64,000 bases of DNA from Rhizobium redzepovicii (GTDB taxonomy: Bacteria; Pseudomonadota; Alphaproteobacteria; Rhizobiales; Rhizobiaceae). The stretch spans positions 62,001 through 126,000 of the forward strand of contig NZ_JAILYH010000018.1 in the NCBI RefSeq assembly GCF_019793435.1, read 5' to 3'. Numbering within the stretch: the first letter of the stretch is position 1; each line of letters starts with the position of its first letter. The notes under the pieces were generated by a model that did not search any database, had not been told where the DNA came from, and saw only the letters and a program-made list of their open reading frames with translations. The position numbers were made by a program, and so were the translations under genes. Positions 53,869-63,509 of this stretch are shown here, piece by piece.

Positions 53869-54500
53869 GGTACAAATCGACGTCTATGGCGAACTGATCG
53901 ACACTCTGAATGCTGCGCGCGATGCCGAACTGCAGCCGCAAGAGGAGGCGTGGCGGCTGCAAAAGGTGCTGCTCGCTCACCTGATGACTGCGTGGCAAAC
54001 GCTGGATCGGGGCATCTGGGAAGTCGGGGGGCCGGCGCGGGCATTCAGCCCTCGCGCATGATGGCTTGGGTGGCATTCGACCGAGCCTTCATCTGCACCG
54101 AGCGGCATGGTCTTGAAGGCCCTGTCGCGGAGTGGCGTGAGATGCGCCAGCAAATTCATGCCGAGATCTGTTCCAAAGGCTTCGATGAGAAAAAGAACAG
54201 CTTTGTGCAATACTAAGGCGGTGACACGCTCGATGCGAGCCTGTTGCTGATGCCACAGGTTGGCTTTTTGCCAGCCGACGACCCGCGCGTCATTGGTACA
54301 ATCGCCGCGGTGGAGCGGGAGCTTCTGCAGGGTGGGCTCGTTATGCGCTACTCCACGAACGAGACCGACGATGGGGTCGGCGGCCGGGAAGGCGCATTCC
54401 TGGCGTGCAGCTTCTGGCTGGCTGATGCCTATGTGCTCACTGGTCGCCGGCAGGATGCACAAAGGTTGTTCGACCCCTCCGTCGGGCGCTGTCCAAGGTG
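53869..54500 (+). pseudogene. GH15 (glucoamylase/trehalase-like) C-terminal fragment, frameshifted with a stop
   Basis: The plus strand carries QIDVYGELIDTLNAARDAEL, IWEVGGPARAF in one frame, then MAWVAFDRAFICTERHGLEG, QQIHAEICSKGFDEKKNSFV, a stop TAA (54214-54216) in the middle of QYYGGDTLD, then LLLMPQVGFLPADDPRVIGT and TNETDDGVGGREGAFLACSF. This is the (alpha/alpha)6 barrel of bacterial GH15 enzymes. Only about 200 of 600 residues remain, with one frameshift and one nonsense codon. Joined directly to the SDR scrap on the left. No gene is supported from 54501 to 54709. Confidence 0.8.
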
Positions 54501-54709
54501 GGCGCGCTCGGCGACCGATCCTCAAAGGCCAGAGATGTGTTGCTGGGTGTCGGTAGGATGGCAAGCAAGGTTTCCGATAGTATAGGCTCAAAATCACCCT
54601 CTGCGCCAGAACCAAAACAACGGTGCAACGGCGCTCAGCACAATGATAGCCCACGCAAACGGATTTCCCAGGTCCAATTCAGCTCTGGCATGAAACTTTC
54701 GTGTTGATC

Positions 54710-55330
54710 CTACTGCCGCGATAGGAGAAGTTTTGTGCCGAAGCCGATGAACACGGTCGCCACACCGACATCAATCTTGCGCTTTGCCCTGAGATAGCCG
54801 GCGGCCACCGCTGGATGGGTAATCAGGCTGATCAGGCAGGTGTAGTAGATGGTTGAGATCATCATCATCTCGGCAATTGCAGCCGCGCCGTAATAGAAGG
54901 GTGTGCCCGCCGGCATTGTCGCGGCGAAAAGCGACGCGACGAAAAGCGCTGTTTTCGGATTGGCAAGGTTAGTCGCAAGACCCATGCGATAAGCTGTGGC
55001 TAATGGTACTTCAATGCACGCCGGCAAAATGTCCGCATCGCCGCCGCGTGCTTTCCGTACGTCGAGGAAGAGTTTCAGCCCGAGCCAAACAAGGTAGAGC
55101 CCGCCGGCGAATTTCAGAGCCAGATAGGCAAACGGAGCGGCCTGAAACAACACGTTGATGCCCAACCATCCCGCCAGGCCCCAAGCGAACGTCCCAGTGA
55201 CGGTACCGCAAGCCGCGGTGAGCGCAACCTTGCGTGTCGATGTCAGGCAATAGCGGATGGACAGCAGCGTGTTTGGTCCGGGCGTCATGGAGGCGATGGC
55301 CCAGATTGCCGCAACTGAAAGGAAAAACAT
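54710..55330 (-). CDS. LysE-family amino-acid exporter
   Basis: 206 residues from the ATG at 55330. Six predicted helices, beginning VAAIWAIASMTPGPNTLLSI with the family motif (TPGPNxLL), then GTFAWGLAGWLGINVLF, GGLYLVWLGLKLFLD and NLANPKTALFVASLFAATMP (the second family motif, NPK). It exports an amino acid or derivative such as lysine, arginine or homoserine lactone across the inner membrane. The frame is open to 55390 but the added residues are not membrane-like. No regulator sits next to it. Confidence 0.9.
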   Translation of the reverse strand: MFFLSVAAIWAIASMTPGPNTLLSIRYCLTSTRKVALTAACGTVTGTFAWGLAGWLGINVLFQAAPFAYLALKFAGGLYLVWLGLKLFLDVRKARGGDADILPACIEVPLATAYRMGLATNLANPKTALFVASLFAATMPAGTPFYYGAAAIAEMMMISTIYYTCLISLITHPAVAAGYLRAKRKIDVGVATVFIGFGTKLLLSRQ

Positions 55331-55420
55331 GCGATCCTCGATTTCGCTTGTGGCAGCTGTGCGCCTTGGTTGAGCCGCAGGTAAAGACAATAAACGCGGC
55401 AGCTTCTGTGTTTGATAATT

Positions 55421-56359
55421 CTACCTGCCCGGTCCCGCGAGCATCAGACGCGCCAAGTCACAAAATTGTCCTTGGGGATATCTGGCAAGGTAGGCTTCGA
55501 TCATTGCAGCATTCCCATCACTGCGTACCGTGTCCCAGAAGGCAACTTCGACCGCCAGCTCTTCCGTCGACGGCTTGCCGTTTTCAAGGCGAGCCTGCGC
55601 CAGATCGACAAACTTGCCGTTCGGATATCGCGTCAAATACTGTCGGTACTCATTGGGGTCATTGCTTTCCCGTACAGAGTCCCAGTAAGCAATCTCGACC
55701 TGCTGCATGTCGTCGGGGGTTCGGTAATCGGTCGGTATCGGTTCGGCATGCTGTACCCAAGTGCCTTTGTCGCTCCCATCGTCGAGATACGGGAAGCGGG
55801 GCTCGGGTCCATCGATGATCGGGTCTGCCTCCCGGTCGAACTGCACCCGGAAGACCCTCAGCGGTCTTGCGATGTTTTTAAATGTCTGCTCACCAAGATC
55901 TTCGAACGTCGCGTCGACACGATCCCGCAGGTGGTCTCTGACACCGCGGGTGACGCAGATGCCGCCGACATCCGCCATGCCTTCCAACCGAGCCGCGATA
56001 TTTACACCATCGCCAAAGATATTCCCGTTCTTGACTAGAATGTCGCCGACGTTAATGCCGATACGAAAATTCATGCGCTCTTCGTCAGGTAAAGCTTGGT
56101 TGGCGCGCCAGATAGATTGCTGCATTGCAACGGCGGCATTGAACGCGAGCACGATCGATGGGAATTCAGCAAGAACGCTGTCACCAGCCGTCCCGAAGAT
56201 TTCCCCCTTTGCCCGTTCGATGATGCCGTCGACGATCGTGCGATGCGAAGTCAGAGTAGCCAGAGTCCGCTCCTCGTTTACATGCATGAGCCGGGAATAA
56301 CCCTCCACGTCGGCAGCGAGGATGGCGGCTAGCTTTCGATCAAGAGGAGGAGCTTCCAT
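55421..56359 (-). CDS. Class III adenylate/guanylate cyclase with C-terminal repeats
   Basis: 312 residues from the ATG at 56359; the frame is open to 56467 but family members begin near ERKLAAILAADVEGYSRLM. The catalytic domain covers residues 6-175: metal-Asp segment AAILAADVEGYSRLM, second Asp in FGTAGDSVLAEFP, and IFGDGVNIAARLEGMADVGG with ICVTRGV. After residue 190 come two similar 40-residue units, IAYWDSVRESNDPNEYRQYL and VAFWDTVRSDGNAAMIEAYL, each ending RYPxGxFxDLAxxxL. These repeats are often attached to such cyclases and may bind protein partners. It makes cAMP or cGMP in the cytoplasm. Signal input is unknown. Confidence 0.88.
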   Translation of the reverse strand: MEAPPLDRKLAAILAADVEGYSRLMHVNEERTLATLTSHRTIVDGIIERAKGEIFGTAGDSVLAEFPSIVLAFNAAVAMQQSIWRANQALPDEERMNFRIGINVGDILVKNGNIFGDGVNIAARLEGMADVGGICVTRGVRDHLRDRVDATFEDLGEQTFKNIARPLRVFRVQFDREADPIIDGPEPRFPYLDDGSDKGTWVQHAEPIPTDYRTPDDMQQVEIAYWDSVRESNDPNEYRQYLTRYPNGKFVDLAQARLENGKPSTEELAVEVAFWDTVRSDGNAAMIEAYLARYPQGQFCDLARLMLAGPGR

Positions 56360-56838
56360 GCGCGTGTCCAAAGTGGCCTCTCCGCAAAGAAAGGCCGGCG
56401 AGAGCTTTTGTTCCCTTGGCCTCGGTGATGCTGATACCATACCTTGATGCCCGGCCGAAAAACACATCGGTCTGGTGTGCCTCCCGAAAGATGCATAAGC
56501 AACATCACATAATCGGCGCGATAGGGTACTGGCGAGTGTGCCACAGAGGCGGATGTTTTCTCAACCGGGCGCGAAGGGAGACACGTACAGTACATTCCTA
56601 TATCTATGGAAAATAGTTGAAGTGACTGCGGAGAGAGAAAGCCACGCTGGTTTCAAACTTCGGGATCGCCGGCAGAACAACCGTCTAGCGGAACGCCCAT
56701 TGCGCGGAGTGTTTGCCCACTCTCCCGGAGGGATATGCAGGAGCGAACTCAAAGGTGGGGATAAGACCTGGGACAAGGTCACAGTGAGCGAAGCTTGAGT
56801 TGTAATTGACTGCAACTGAGTTCGAGATCCCGCCTGCT

Positions 56839-57115
56839 TCCAAGGGAGCGCTGGAGACATTGACACTGGCGCTGGCCCCTGAAGTTGCAACGCTCGGGAT
56901 TACCGTCAATGCCGTGCTGCCGGGTGTGAAAGAAACCGATATGAATGCCGAATAGCTGGCCTCGCCGGACACGCGCGCCGGCGCGGAAGCGCTGTCGGTC
57001 TTCTCAAGTGTCGGACAGGCGGAGGACGTCGCCCACGTCATGCTCCCGCGCAGAAGTGCAGGAAGCTGGAAACCTTCCCAATACACATCGGCGGATTTCC
57101 CGCACGGCGCCCGAT
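56839..57115 (+). pseudogene. SDR 3' fragment with a nonsense codon
   Basis: SKGALETLTLALAPEVATLG, ITVNAVLPGVKETDMNAE, a TAG (56953-56955) where homologues have Trp, then LASPDTRAGAEALSVFSSVG and QAEDVAHVML. It begins exactly at the SDR catalytic SK pair, so the cofactor half is missing; 40 residues of such a half are at 53752. The final part is also frameshifted. No start exists. Confidence 0.7.
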
Positions 57116-57166
57116 GTGGGCGCCGCATACTAAGATGGCACGAGGGGTGGGGTTTGAAGGCTCGAC

Positions 57167-58462
57167 CTAGATTTGGTCGCGCAAAGACTTGAAAGCTATC
57201 CGCAGCTCCGAGGTAAACAGCTCCGGCTGCTCCCAGGCTGCGAAGTGCCCACCCCTAGGTAGCCGATTGTAGTGGATCAGCTTTGGGTATGCTTTTTCGG
57301 CCCAGCTTTGTGGCGCCTGGTATATCTCGTCCGGAAAAGCGCTGACAGCGACCGGGATTTTGATGCCACGCGGATCAAAGAAACCGCCAGACGGGAAATG
57401 CGCGTTGGCCCAATAGAGTCGTGCTGACGAAATCGCAGTGTTCGTAAGCCAATAAAGGGTGATATTGTCTAGGACGTCGTCTGGCGTAAGGCCTTCATGT
57501 TCGCCATCGAAAGACCTTGCGATCATTCGGTAGCTCCGGATGTCATGATCCAGCATCCAGGCCGCGAGCCCGATCGGCGAGTCTACGATTCCATAGAGGG
57601 TCTGTGGCCGGTTGTTCATCTCAATCGCGTAGCCAAGCCCATTCTTGTTGAAATCGTCGAGCTGATCGTAGGCCCGCTTCTCGTCTGCTGAGAGATTGGA
57701 AGGTGGAATGCCGGCGGCAAGCGCCTTGGTTATCTCGGTAGGGACGGTAGCCGCCATGTTGGTATGGATACCGAGGAGCCCCGCGGGCTCCTGCACCGCC
57801 ATCAGTTCTGTGACGGCATTGCCCCAATCGCCACCTTGGGCCACATATTTTGAATAGCCGAGGCGTTGCATTAGAACAGCCCATGCTTTGGCAATTCGGG
57901 GTGGCGTCCACTCCGCGTTCCTGGGTTTGGCGGAGAATCCATAGCCCGGCAGAGAAGGAATGATCACATGAAAGGCATCAGCTTCGGTGCCACCGAAGGC
58001 GGTCGGATCGGTGAGGGGTTTTATGATTTTCATCTGTTCGATAACCGATCCAGGCCAGCCATGGGTGATGATTATCGGCAGCGCATTTTCGTGCTTCGAC
58101 TTGACATGAATGAAATGGATGTCGAGGCCGTCAATCTCTGTGAGGAACTGTGGAAGGGAACTAAGCCGAGCTTCGACCTTTCGCCAGTCATGGGTCTTCC
58201 AATGGTTGGCGAGCTTCTTAATCGTGTCGAGCCTGACGCCCTGGCTGTCGTCTGTGACGTTTTCCTCGTCCGGCCAACGGGTGGCGGCAACGCGTCGATG
58301 GAGATCGGCCAGCTGATCCTTGGACGCGGTGAACTTGAAGGGTCGGAACCCAGACACGGTACCGGTCTCTGCGAACGCTTCGGGAAAGACCCCGATAGCG
58401 CTGGCGGACGCAGCGACTGCAAGCAGTGTTCGACGGGTTATTTTTGACTCTACTCGGGACAT
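57167..58462 (-). CDS. Tat-exported epoxide hydrolase (EHN family alpha/beta hydrolase)
   Basis: 431 residues from the ATG at 58462, with GAGGAGG 6 bp upstream; an open extension to 58648 belongs to the neighbouring relic. Signal: ITRRTLLAVAASASAIG, a twin-arginine motif, ending EAFA-ET. EHN domain: FKFTASKDQLADLHRRVAAT; then the core: IDGLDIHFIHVKSKH, HGWPGSVIEQM (oxyanion), VAQGGDWGNAV (nucleophile Asp) and GGHFAAWEQPELF (His). The family opens epoxides to diols. A paralogue with the same motifs lies at 61341. The protein should fold in the cytoplasm and be exported to the periplasm. Confidence 0.92.
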   Translation of the reverse strand: MSRVESKITRRTLLAVAASASAIGVFPEAFAETGTVSGFRPFKFTASKDQLADLHRRVAATRWPDEENVTDDSQGVRLDTIKKLANHWKTHDWRKVEARLSSLPQFLTEIDGLDIHFIHVKSKHENALPIIITHGWPGSVIEQMKIIKPLTDPTAFGGTEADAFHVIIPSLPGYGFSAKPRNAEWTPPRIAKAWAVLMQRLGYSKYVAQGGDWGNAVTELMAVQEPAGLLGIHTNMAATVPTEITKALAAGIPPSNLSADEKRAYDQLDDFNKNGLGYAIEMNNRPQTLYGIVDSPIGLAAWMLDHDIRSYRMIARSFDGEHEGLTPDDVLDNITLYWLTNTAISSARLYWANAHFPSGGFFDPRGIKIPVAVSAFPDEIYQAPQSWAEKAYPKLIHYNRLPRGGHFAAWEQPELFTSELRIAFKSLRDQI

Positions 58463-58554
58463 GGCGTCCTCCTCGCTCGTGCGCTGTTCTTTGACGAGGA
58501 GGAAATTCGCACTGAAGGCCTTCTGCAACAATTGCACCAAGGTATGCACAACAC

Positions 58555-59006
58555 CTTGGTATTGGCTGGTTCCTCCGACTGTCGCCTCTTCGGCGGCTGG
58601 TACGGAGAAGTGCATGGTAACGCACGACCCCTGATTAGGCTCAGCCAAAGCTGCCCACCATGACTCTCAATGATGGAGCGACAGACTGAAAGACCGACTT
58701 TCACCCTCGTCGGAACGTCGCCGAAACCGGACACGATATGATGGGCATCCTACTCCGGCTTATCGCAATCATGCTCTGGAGATCGAGGCCGTTTAGTCCT
58801 GGCATATTCACGTCGAGCCAGGCAGCAGGGAGAGGCCAGAACCGGTGCTTCGAGAAAACTTTGCGCGGAATCAAAATGCAGCGGAGCCACCCGGCGGAGC
58901 CAATCAGCAGCTCCAGCGATTCTCGCACGGAAATATCGTCATCAACGACGAAAACTGTCGGTCGATCCTGATCGCTTGGGTTCAAAGTGGTCACCGTGGA
59001 GGTCAT
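58555..59006 (-). pseudogene. Response-regulator N terminus joined to a histidine-kinase C terminus
   Basis: From 59006: RPTVFVVDDDISVRESLELL (receiver domain of the FixJ/NarL type with the acidic pocket), then LDVNMPGLNGLDLQ in another frame, then SGFGDVPTRVK, and immediately VGLSVCRSIIESHGGQLWLS and SCVTMHFSVPAAEE, the ATP-lid end of a sensor kinase. The receiver is frameshifted and the kinase body and output domain are missing. A recombination between a kinase gene and a regulator gene explains the order. Confidence 0.7.
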
Positions 59007-59260
59007 CCGGTACATGTGCTCTCCCAAAGCGCTGTCAGGTCGTCGCCAACTTCCCGAAAAAGGTATCTGAAACGTGGCTTAGCGACAAACTCATCAGTTC
59101 GCTTAGCAAGCCTGGACAGAATGAGCAGTCCAGCGGGTAAGTCCATTGTACGATGGTATCGGGCCTGAAGGGTCGCGCGTCACCTGCTTGTTGGGTAGAA
59201 GGCCGGTGACCGGCAACTTCGCGCGGGTCGCCGGTGCCTAGAGCGGGTCGGGAGCAGATA

Positions 59261-60193
59261 ATGGATCGTATCGATGCAATGAAGGTCTTCGTCACTGCGG
59301 TTGAAGAAGGAAGCCTGGCGGGCGCCGCTCGTAGGCTGAAGCGGTCGCCGACTGCGATCAGCCGGGCATTGGGTCTGCTCGAGCAACATGTTGGCGTGGA
59401 GCTCCTTCACCGCACGACAAGGAGTCTAAAGCTCAGCGAAGCGGGCCAGCGATATGTCGAAGCATGCCGCAGGGTGCTTGTCGATCTCGAGGAGGCGGAC
59501 ATGATCGCCGGCTCCGAGCGATCCTCTCCGCGAGGAACGTTGACAATTTCGGCGCCCCCCATCCTAGGTGAAGAGGTGCTCCGGCCGATCCTCGACAGCT
59601 TTCTGCGTGAGAACGCCAACGTCTCAGTTCGGTTTTTGATGCTCGACCGGTTCGTGAACCTCGTCGACGAGGGAGTGGATGTCGCCCTGAGGATCGGGAA
59701 TCTCGCCGACTCGACTCACATGTCCACCCGCATCGGCGGAGATGTCCGCCGCGTCGTGGTCGCGGCGCCGCGATATCTCGACAGCCGAGCTCCCATCAAC
59801 GAGCCGTCGGAACTCTCTCGCCACGACTTGATCGCCTTCTCGAACTTCGGGCTCGAATCCTGGAGCTTTGCGCCGGCCAAAGGTACTTCCGTTCCAAGAA
59901 CCCTTCACTTCACCCCACGCTATCTGGTCAATAGCGTCCGAGCAGCCGCGGCGTCGGCCGCCGAAGGAATGGGCGTGACCCGGCTCTATTCCTATCATGT
60001 CGCGGCATATGTCCGAGACGGCCGCCTCAAAGTCGTCCTTGCTCAGGCGGAGCCACCTGCGCTACCTGTCCACATCCTAACGCCTCAAGGGCGCGCAGCC
60101 GTTCCGAAAGTACGAGCCTTCATCGACTTTGCAGTCCCACGTCTACGTTCGGAACTGGGACGCATCGCCGCGGAATCCGGCAGCCTCGAATAA
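59261..60193 (+). CDS. LysR-family transcriptional regulator
   Basis: 310 residues from the ATG at 59261 with GGGAGCAG upstream; an earlier in-frame ATG at 59234 lacks one. HTH: MKVFVTAVEEGSLAGAARRL, SPTAISRALGLLEQHVGVEL. The effector domain has SAPPILGEEVLRPILDSFLR, LVDEGVDVALRIGNLADST and SAAEGMGVTRLYSYHV. Similar CrgA/AphB-type regulators control detoxification genes. No divergent partner of its own is intact, since the unit to its left is a relic. Confidence 0.92.
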   Translation: MDRIDAMKVFVTAVEEGSLAGAARRLKRSPTAISRALGLLEQHVGVELLHRTTRSLKLSEAGQRYVEACRRVLVDLEEADMIAGSERSSPRGTLTISAPPILGEEVLRPILDSFLRENANVSVRFLMLDRFVNLVDEGVDVALRIGNLADSTHMSTRIGGDVRRVVVAAPRYLDSRAPINEPSELSRHDLIAFSNFGLESWSFAPAKGTSVPRTLHFTPRYLVNSVRAAAASAAEGMGVTRLYSYHVAAYVRDGRLKVVLAQAEPPALPVHILTPQGRAAVPKVRAFIDFAVPRLRSELGRIAAESGSLE

Positions 60194-60342
60194 TTGTGCC
60201 GAAAGCGGTTGGCTGTCTGCGGGTAAATGACGGTTCTCCGCGGCGTTCTCCCCAGCTAATCTCATAGTTGCGGTGAAGAGCTCGGTACCTGCTCAGCGTC
60301 CGTATCCGAGGCGGACGGACGAGTGCCGCCGGTAGGCAGAGG

Positions 60343-60370
60343 GAACGCCGGCCGGAGAGGACCGGCGTTC
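60343..60370. terminator. Hairpin between convergent LysR and VOC genes
   Basis: GAACGCCGG (60343-60351) pairs perfectly with CCGGCGTTC (60362-60370) around a 10-nt loop. It lies between two genes that converge, so it can serve as a bidirectional terminator. The rest of the 60194-60468 gap has no supported gene. Confidence 0.6.
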
Positions 60371-60468
60371 TTGCGCGACGCTCAGGCGGGGAGGATCGCC
60401 TGGGGCGCAGGCTTTCAGACCCGGAGGGGTGGGCGGTCAGAAAGCCGTGAAGTGAAAGATTGAAGCGG

Positions 60469-61137
60469 TCACGTCGGTAGGGTTTGGCCAGCCTGCTCCT
60501 TAACCAGGTAGTCGGCGTACCAGTCCGGCCAGGCGTCGTCGTGCTTGCCGCCGTCGCGCTTCTCATGCTCGCCATGAGCGGAAGCGACCCTTCGCAGCGC
60601 CTGTGCGAGGTCGCCGGCGGATGCGAACGCAACGCCTTTGGCGTCGATGCGACCGGGAAGCCTCGCGGTGACCTCCTGTAGCAGCCAGCCGTTGCCGTCG
60701 GGGTCTGAGAAGGAGGCGAAAGAACCGTAGCTCGACCGGGACGGATGTGGTCCTGGCAGCCGTTGGTCGGCGCCCTTGTGGTGGAAGACGCCGCCGGCGT
60801 CGTGAAAGACGCCACTCATCTCGGCGCCGCGGGAGGCAAGGGCCGCGTGCGCCATCTCGATGTCTGTGACGACGAGGTGGAGGCCCTGAGCGGAACCGGG
60901 TGCGGCGGCGGTCACATTCGATCCGAAGATTACGGAGCAAGGCGAGCCCGGCGGGGTCACCTGCACGACGCGAAAGCCTTCTTTGCCCGACACGTCGGCG
61001 TCGAGTCTCCAGCCCAGGCCGGTGTAAAAGGACTTGGCCCGATCGACGTCCGACACGGGAATGACGACGACTTCGAGCTTCGTGTCGATGTGATCCGTGC
61101 TGACGGAATTGGTTGGGGTGGGTTCCTGGATAGCCAT
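60469..61137 (-). CDS. VOC-superfamily (glyoxalase/dioxygenase fold) protein
   Basis: 222 residues from the ATG at 61137 (GGGAG 7 bp upstream). One VOC module: KLEVVVIPVSDVDRAKSFYT, FRVVQVTPPGSPCSVIFGS, LHLVVTDIEMAHAALASRGA and FASFSDPDGNGWLLQEVTAR, the last with the metal-ligand Glu. A tail of 60 residues (GDLAQALRRVASAHGEHEKR, WPDWYADYLVKEQAG) goes beyond the usual 130-residue module and occurs in related proteins of this size. The substrate is unknown. It is divergent from the epoxide hydrolase copy at 61341. Confidence 0.88.
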   Translation of the reverse strand: MAIQEPTPTNSVSTDHIDTKLEVVVIPVSDVDRAKSFYTGLGWRLDADVSGKEGFRVVQVTPPGSPCSVIFGSNVTAAAPGSAQGLHLVVTDIEMAHAALASRGAEMSGVFHDAGGVFHHKGADQRLPGPHPSRSSYGSFASFSDPDGNGWLLQEVTARLPGRIDAKGVAFASAGDLAQALRRVASAHGEHEKRDGGKHDDAWPDWYADYLVKEQAGQTLPT

Positions 61138-61340
61138 CTCGATCTCCCTGTTAATCGCGGTCATTTTCACCGCGATGGGCACGATGCGCCGTCACTGATC
61201 ACGATGTCCATTGTCCGAAGGTGTTGATGCGCGAGCACCGATCCATTGGTATCGCCGATACCTTCGAACAATATCTTCGGCAGCCCTGCAGGATGATCCC
61301 TAGGACGCAATCAAACCACTCAGTTTCAATGGAGGACGTC

Positions 61341-62627
61341 ATGAGAGCAGCAGTAGAAACGGCAACCGCACTGTCCCCGACGCGGCGGGAACTGCGTGCA
61401 GTCACGGCCGCGACCGCGGCCCTCAGCATCCTGCCGAAGCCCGTCCGGGCGACGACGGCAGAAGATGGAATTCGTTCGTTCAAATGCGCTATACCGCAGA
61501 AGGAGATCGACGAGGTGCGCCGCCGTGTGCGTGCGACACGTTGGCCTGGCAAGGAGACGGTTTCCGACCGTTCGCAAGGCGCGCAACTTCAAAAGCTAAA
61601 GCCGCTCGTTGAGTACTGGGGCGCGGAATACGACTGGCGGAGGGGCGAAAAGAAGCTCAACGCGCATGCGCAGTTCATGACCAGGATCGACGGTCTCGAC
61701 ATTCACTTCATTCACGTCAAGTCCAAACACCCGGACGCGTTGCCGCTAATCATGACACATGGTTGGCCGGGATCTGTGCTCGAACTCATCAAGACCATTG
61801 GGCCGCTGACAGATCCGACCGCGCACGGTGGCGCGGCGCAGGACGCCTTCCACGTCGTTATACCGTCGATGCCCGGCTACGGTTTCTCGGAGGTGCCGAG
61901 TGATCCCGGGTGGGGACCGGACCGCATCGGGCGCGCATGGCACGTGCTGATGAAGCGGCTCGGCTATGATCGATACGTTTCGCAAGGTGGCGACTGGGGC
62001 GCTGTCGTATCCGACAAGATGGCCGCCCAGGCGCCTGAAGGACCGCTCGGCATCCATACCAACATGCCTGCCACCGTTCCTCCGGACATTGCGAAGGCAC
62101 TCGCCGACGGCAAACCGGCGCCGGTCGGTCTTTCCGAGGACGAAAAGGCCGCCGACGAACAGATGAATGCGCTCTACACAAAGGGCGCCGGCTATGCCCT
62201 CATGATGATAACGCGGCCGCAGACGTTGGGCTATGCCTTGACCGATTCACCCGTCGGTCTCGCCGCCTGGTACTAGGACAAGTTCGCCGATTGGACCTAC
62301 AGCGGCGGCGATCCGGAGAAGTCTCTGACAAAGGACGAGATGCTCGACGACATCTCCCGCTACTGGTTCACAGGGACCGCCACGTCGGGCGCGCGGCTCT
62401 ACTGGGAGAACAACGCCAACAACTTCAACGCCGTCGACATCAAGATTCCGGCCGCGATCACGGTGTTTCCCGGCGAGATCTACCAGGTTCCGAAGAGCTG
62501 GGCGGAGAAGGCGTACCACAACCTCATCTACTACAACAAAGTCGACAAGGGCGGCCATTTCACGGCTTGGGAGCAACCGGACCTTTTCGCATCTGAGCTT
62601 CGGGCCGCGTTCAGGACGCTACGCTGA
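61341..62627 (+). pseudogene. Second epoxide hydrolase copy, interrupted by an in-frame TAG
   Basis: Starts with the ATG at 61341 (GGAGG 7 bp upstream). Twin-arginine signal SPTRRELRAV followed by a hydrophobic stretch to KPVRA. Core motifs as in the paralogue at 57167: IDGLDIHFIHVKSKH, HGWPGSVLEL, VSQGGDWGAVV and later GGHFTAWEQPDLF. The frame is continuous for 428 codons except for a single amber codon at 62274-62276 (AAWY-stop-DKFADW), where a Tyr codon TAC is expected. One base change would restore it. The C-terminal third with the catalytic His is lost unless the stop is read through or is a sequencing error. Confidence 0.85.
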
Positions 62628-62664
62628 CAGCCCACGGTTTTTCACTCTAGCAAGGATAACTTCC

Positions 62665-63474
62665 ATGACGAACTTCCCAACGGGCACGGCCCTCATCACC
62701 GGCGCGTCGTCCGGCATCGGTGCGCTCTATGCCGACAGGCTGGCGCGACGCGGCTACGACCTCATACTCGTGGCGCGTAGTCAGGATTCGCTCACAAGGG
62801 TTGCAAAGGACATCGCGCAGGCGACAGGCCGCAGCGTGAAAACGGTTCGCGCGAATCTCGGCGAGAGAGACGATCTTCTCAAGGTCGAGGGAATCCTTCG
62901 GAGCGACCCGTCGATCACCATGCTCATCAACAACGCCGGGGTCGGGGCCGTCGAGCCTCTCCTGATGTCCGACGTCGAGGCGATGGAGCGGATGATCAAG
63001 CTGAACGTCACGGCCCTGACCCGTCTTGTCTATGCCGTCGCGCCGTCGTTCGTGGCCCGCGAGCACGGCACGATCGTCAACATGGCTTCCGCATTGGGGA
63101 TCGCGCCTGAGATCCTCAACGGCGTCTACGGCGCGACGAAGGCGTTCGTCATCGCCCTGACTTTCTCGCTGCAGAAGGAGCTGGCCGAAAAGAATATTCG
63201 AATCCAGGCAGTCCTTCCCGGCGCGGTGGAGACTCCGTTCTGGGAAGCGTCGGGGGGCTCGCTCGACCGTCTTCCCGACCAGATCGTCATGAAGGCGGAA
63301 GACGCCGTCGATGCGGCACTCGCCGGTCTCGACATGGGCGAGCTGATCACTCTTCCCTCGGTTCCTGACATCGCCGACTGGAACTCATATGAGGCGGCTC
63401 GTCAAAAGCTGATGCCGAACCTCTCTCGCAACGTTCCCGCCCCGCGCTACCGGACGTCGGCACTGGCGTCCTGA
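62665..63474 (+). CDS. SDR-family oxidoreductase
   Basis: 269 residues, AAGGA 7 bp upstream, 37 bp after the epoxide hydrolase relic and in the same direction. Cofactor loop ALITGASSGIGALYADRLAR, NNAGVGAVEPLL, catalytic region IVNMASALG and VYGATKAFV (Tyr/Lys), then VLPGAVETPFW. An NADP-type SDR of the DltE/short-chain class. Probably co-transcribed with its neighbours. Confidence 0.92.
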   Translation: MTNFPTGTALITGASSGIGALYADRLARRGYDLILVARSQDSLTRVAKDIAQATGRSVKTVRANLGERDDLLKVEGILRSDPSITMLINNAGVGAVEPLLMSDVEAMERMIKLNVTALTRLVYAVAPSFVAREHGTIVNMASALGIAPEILNGVYGATKAFVIALTFSLQKELAEKNIRIQAVLPGAVETPFWEASGGSLDRLPDQIVMKAEDAVDAALAGLDMGELITLPSVPDIADWNSYEAARQKLMPNLSRNVPAPRYRTSALAS

Positions 63475-63509
63475 CACCCGTGCGACAACACTCAAGAAGC
63501 GAGGCAAAG

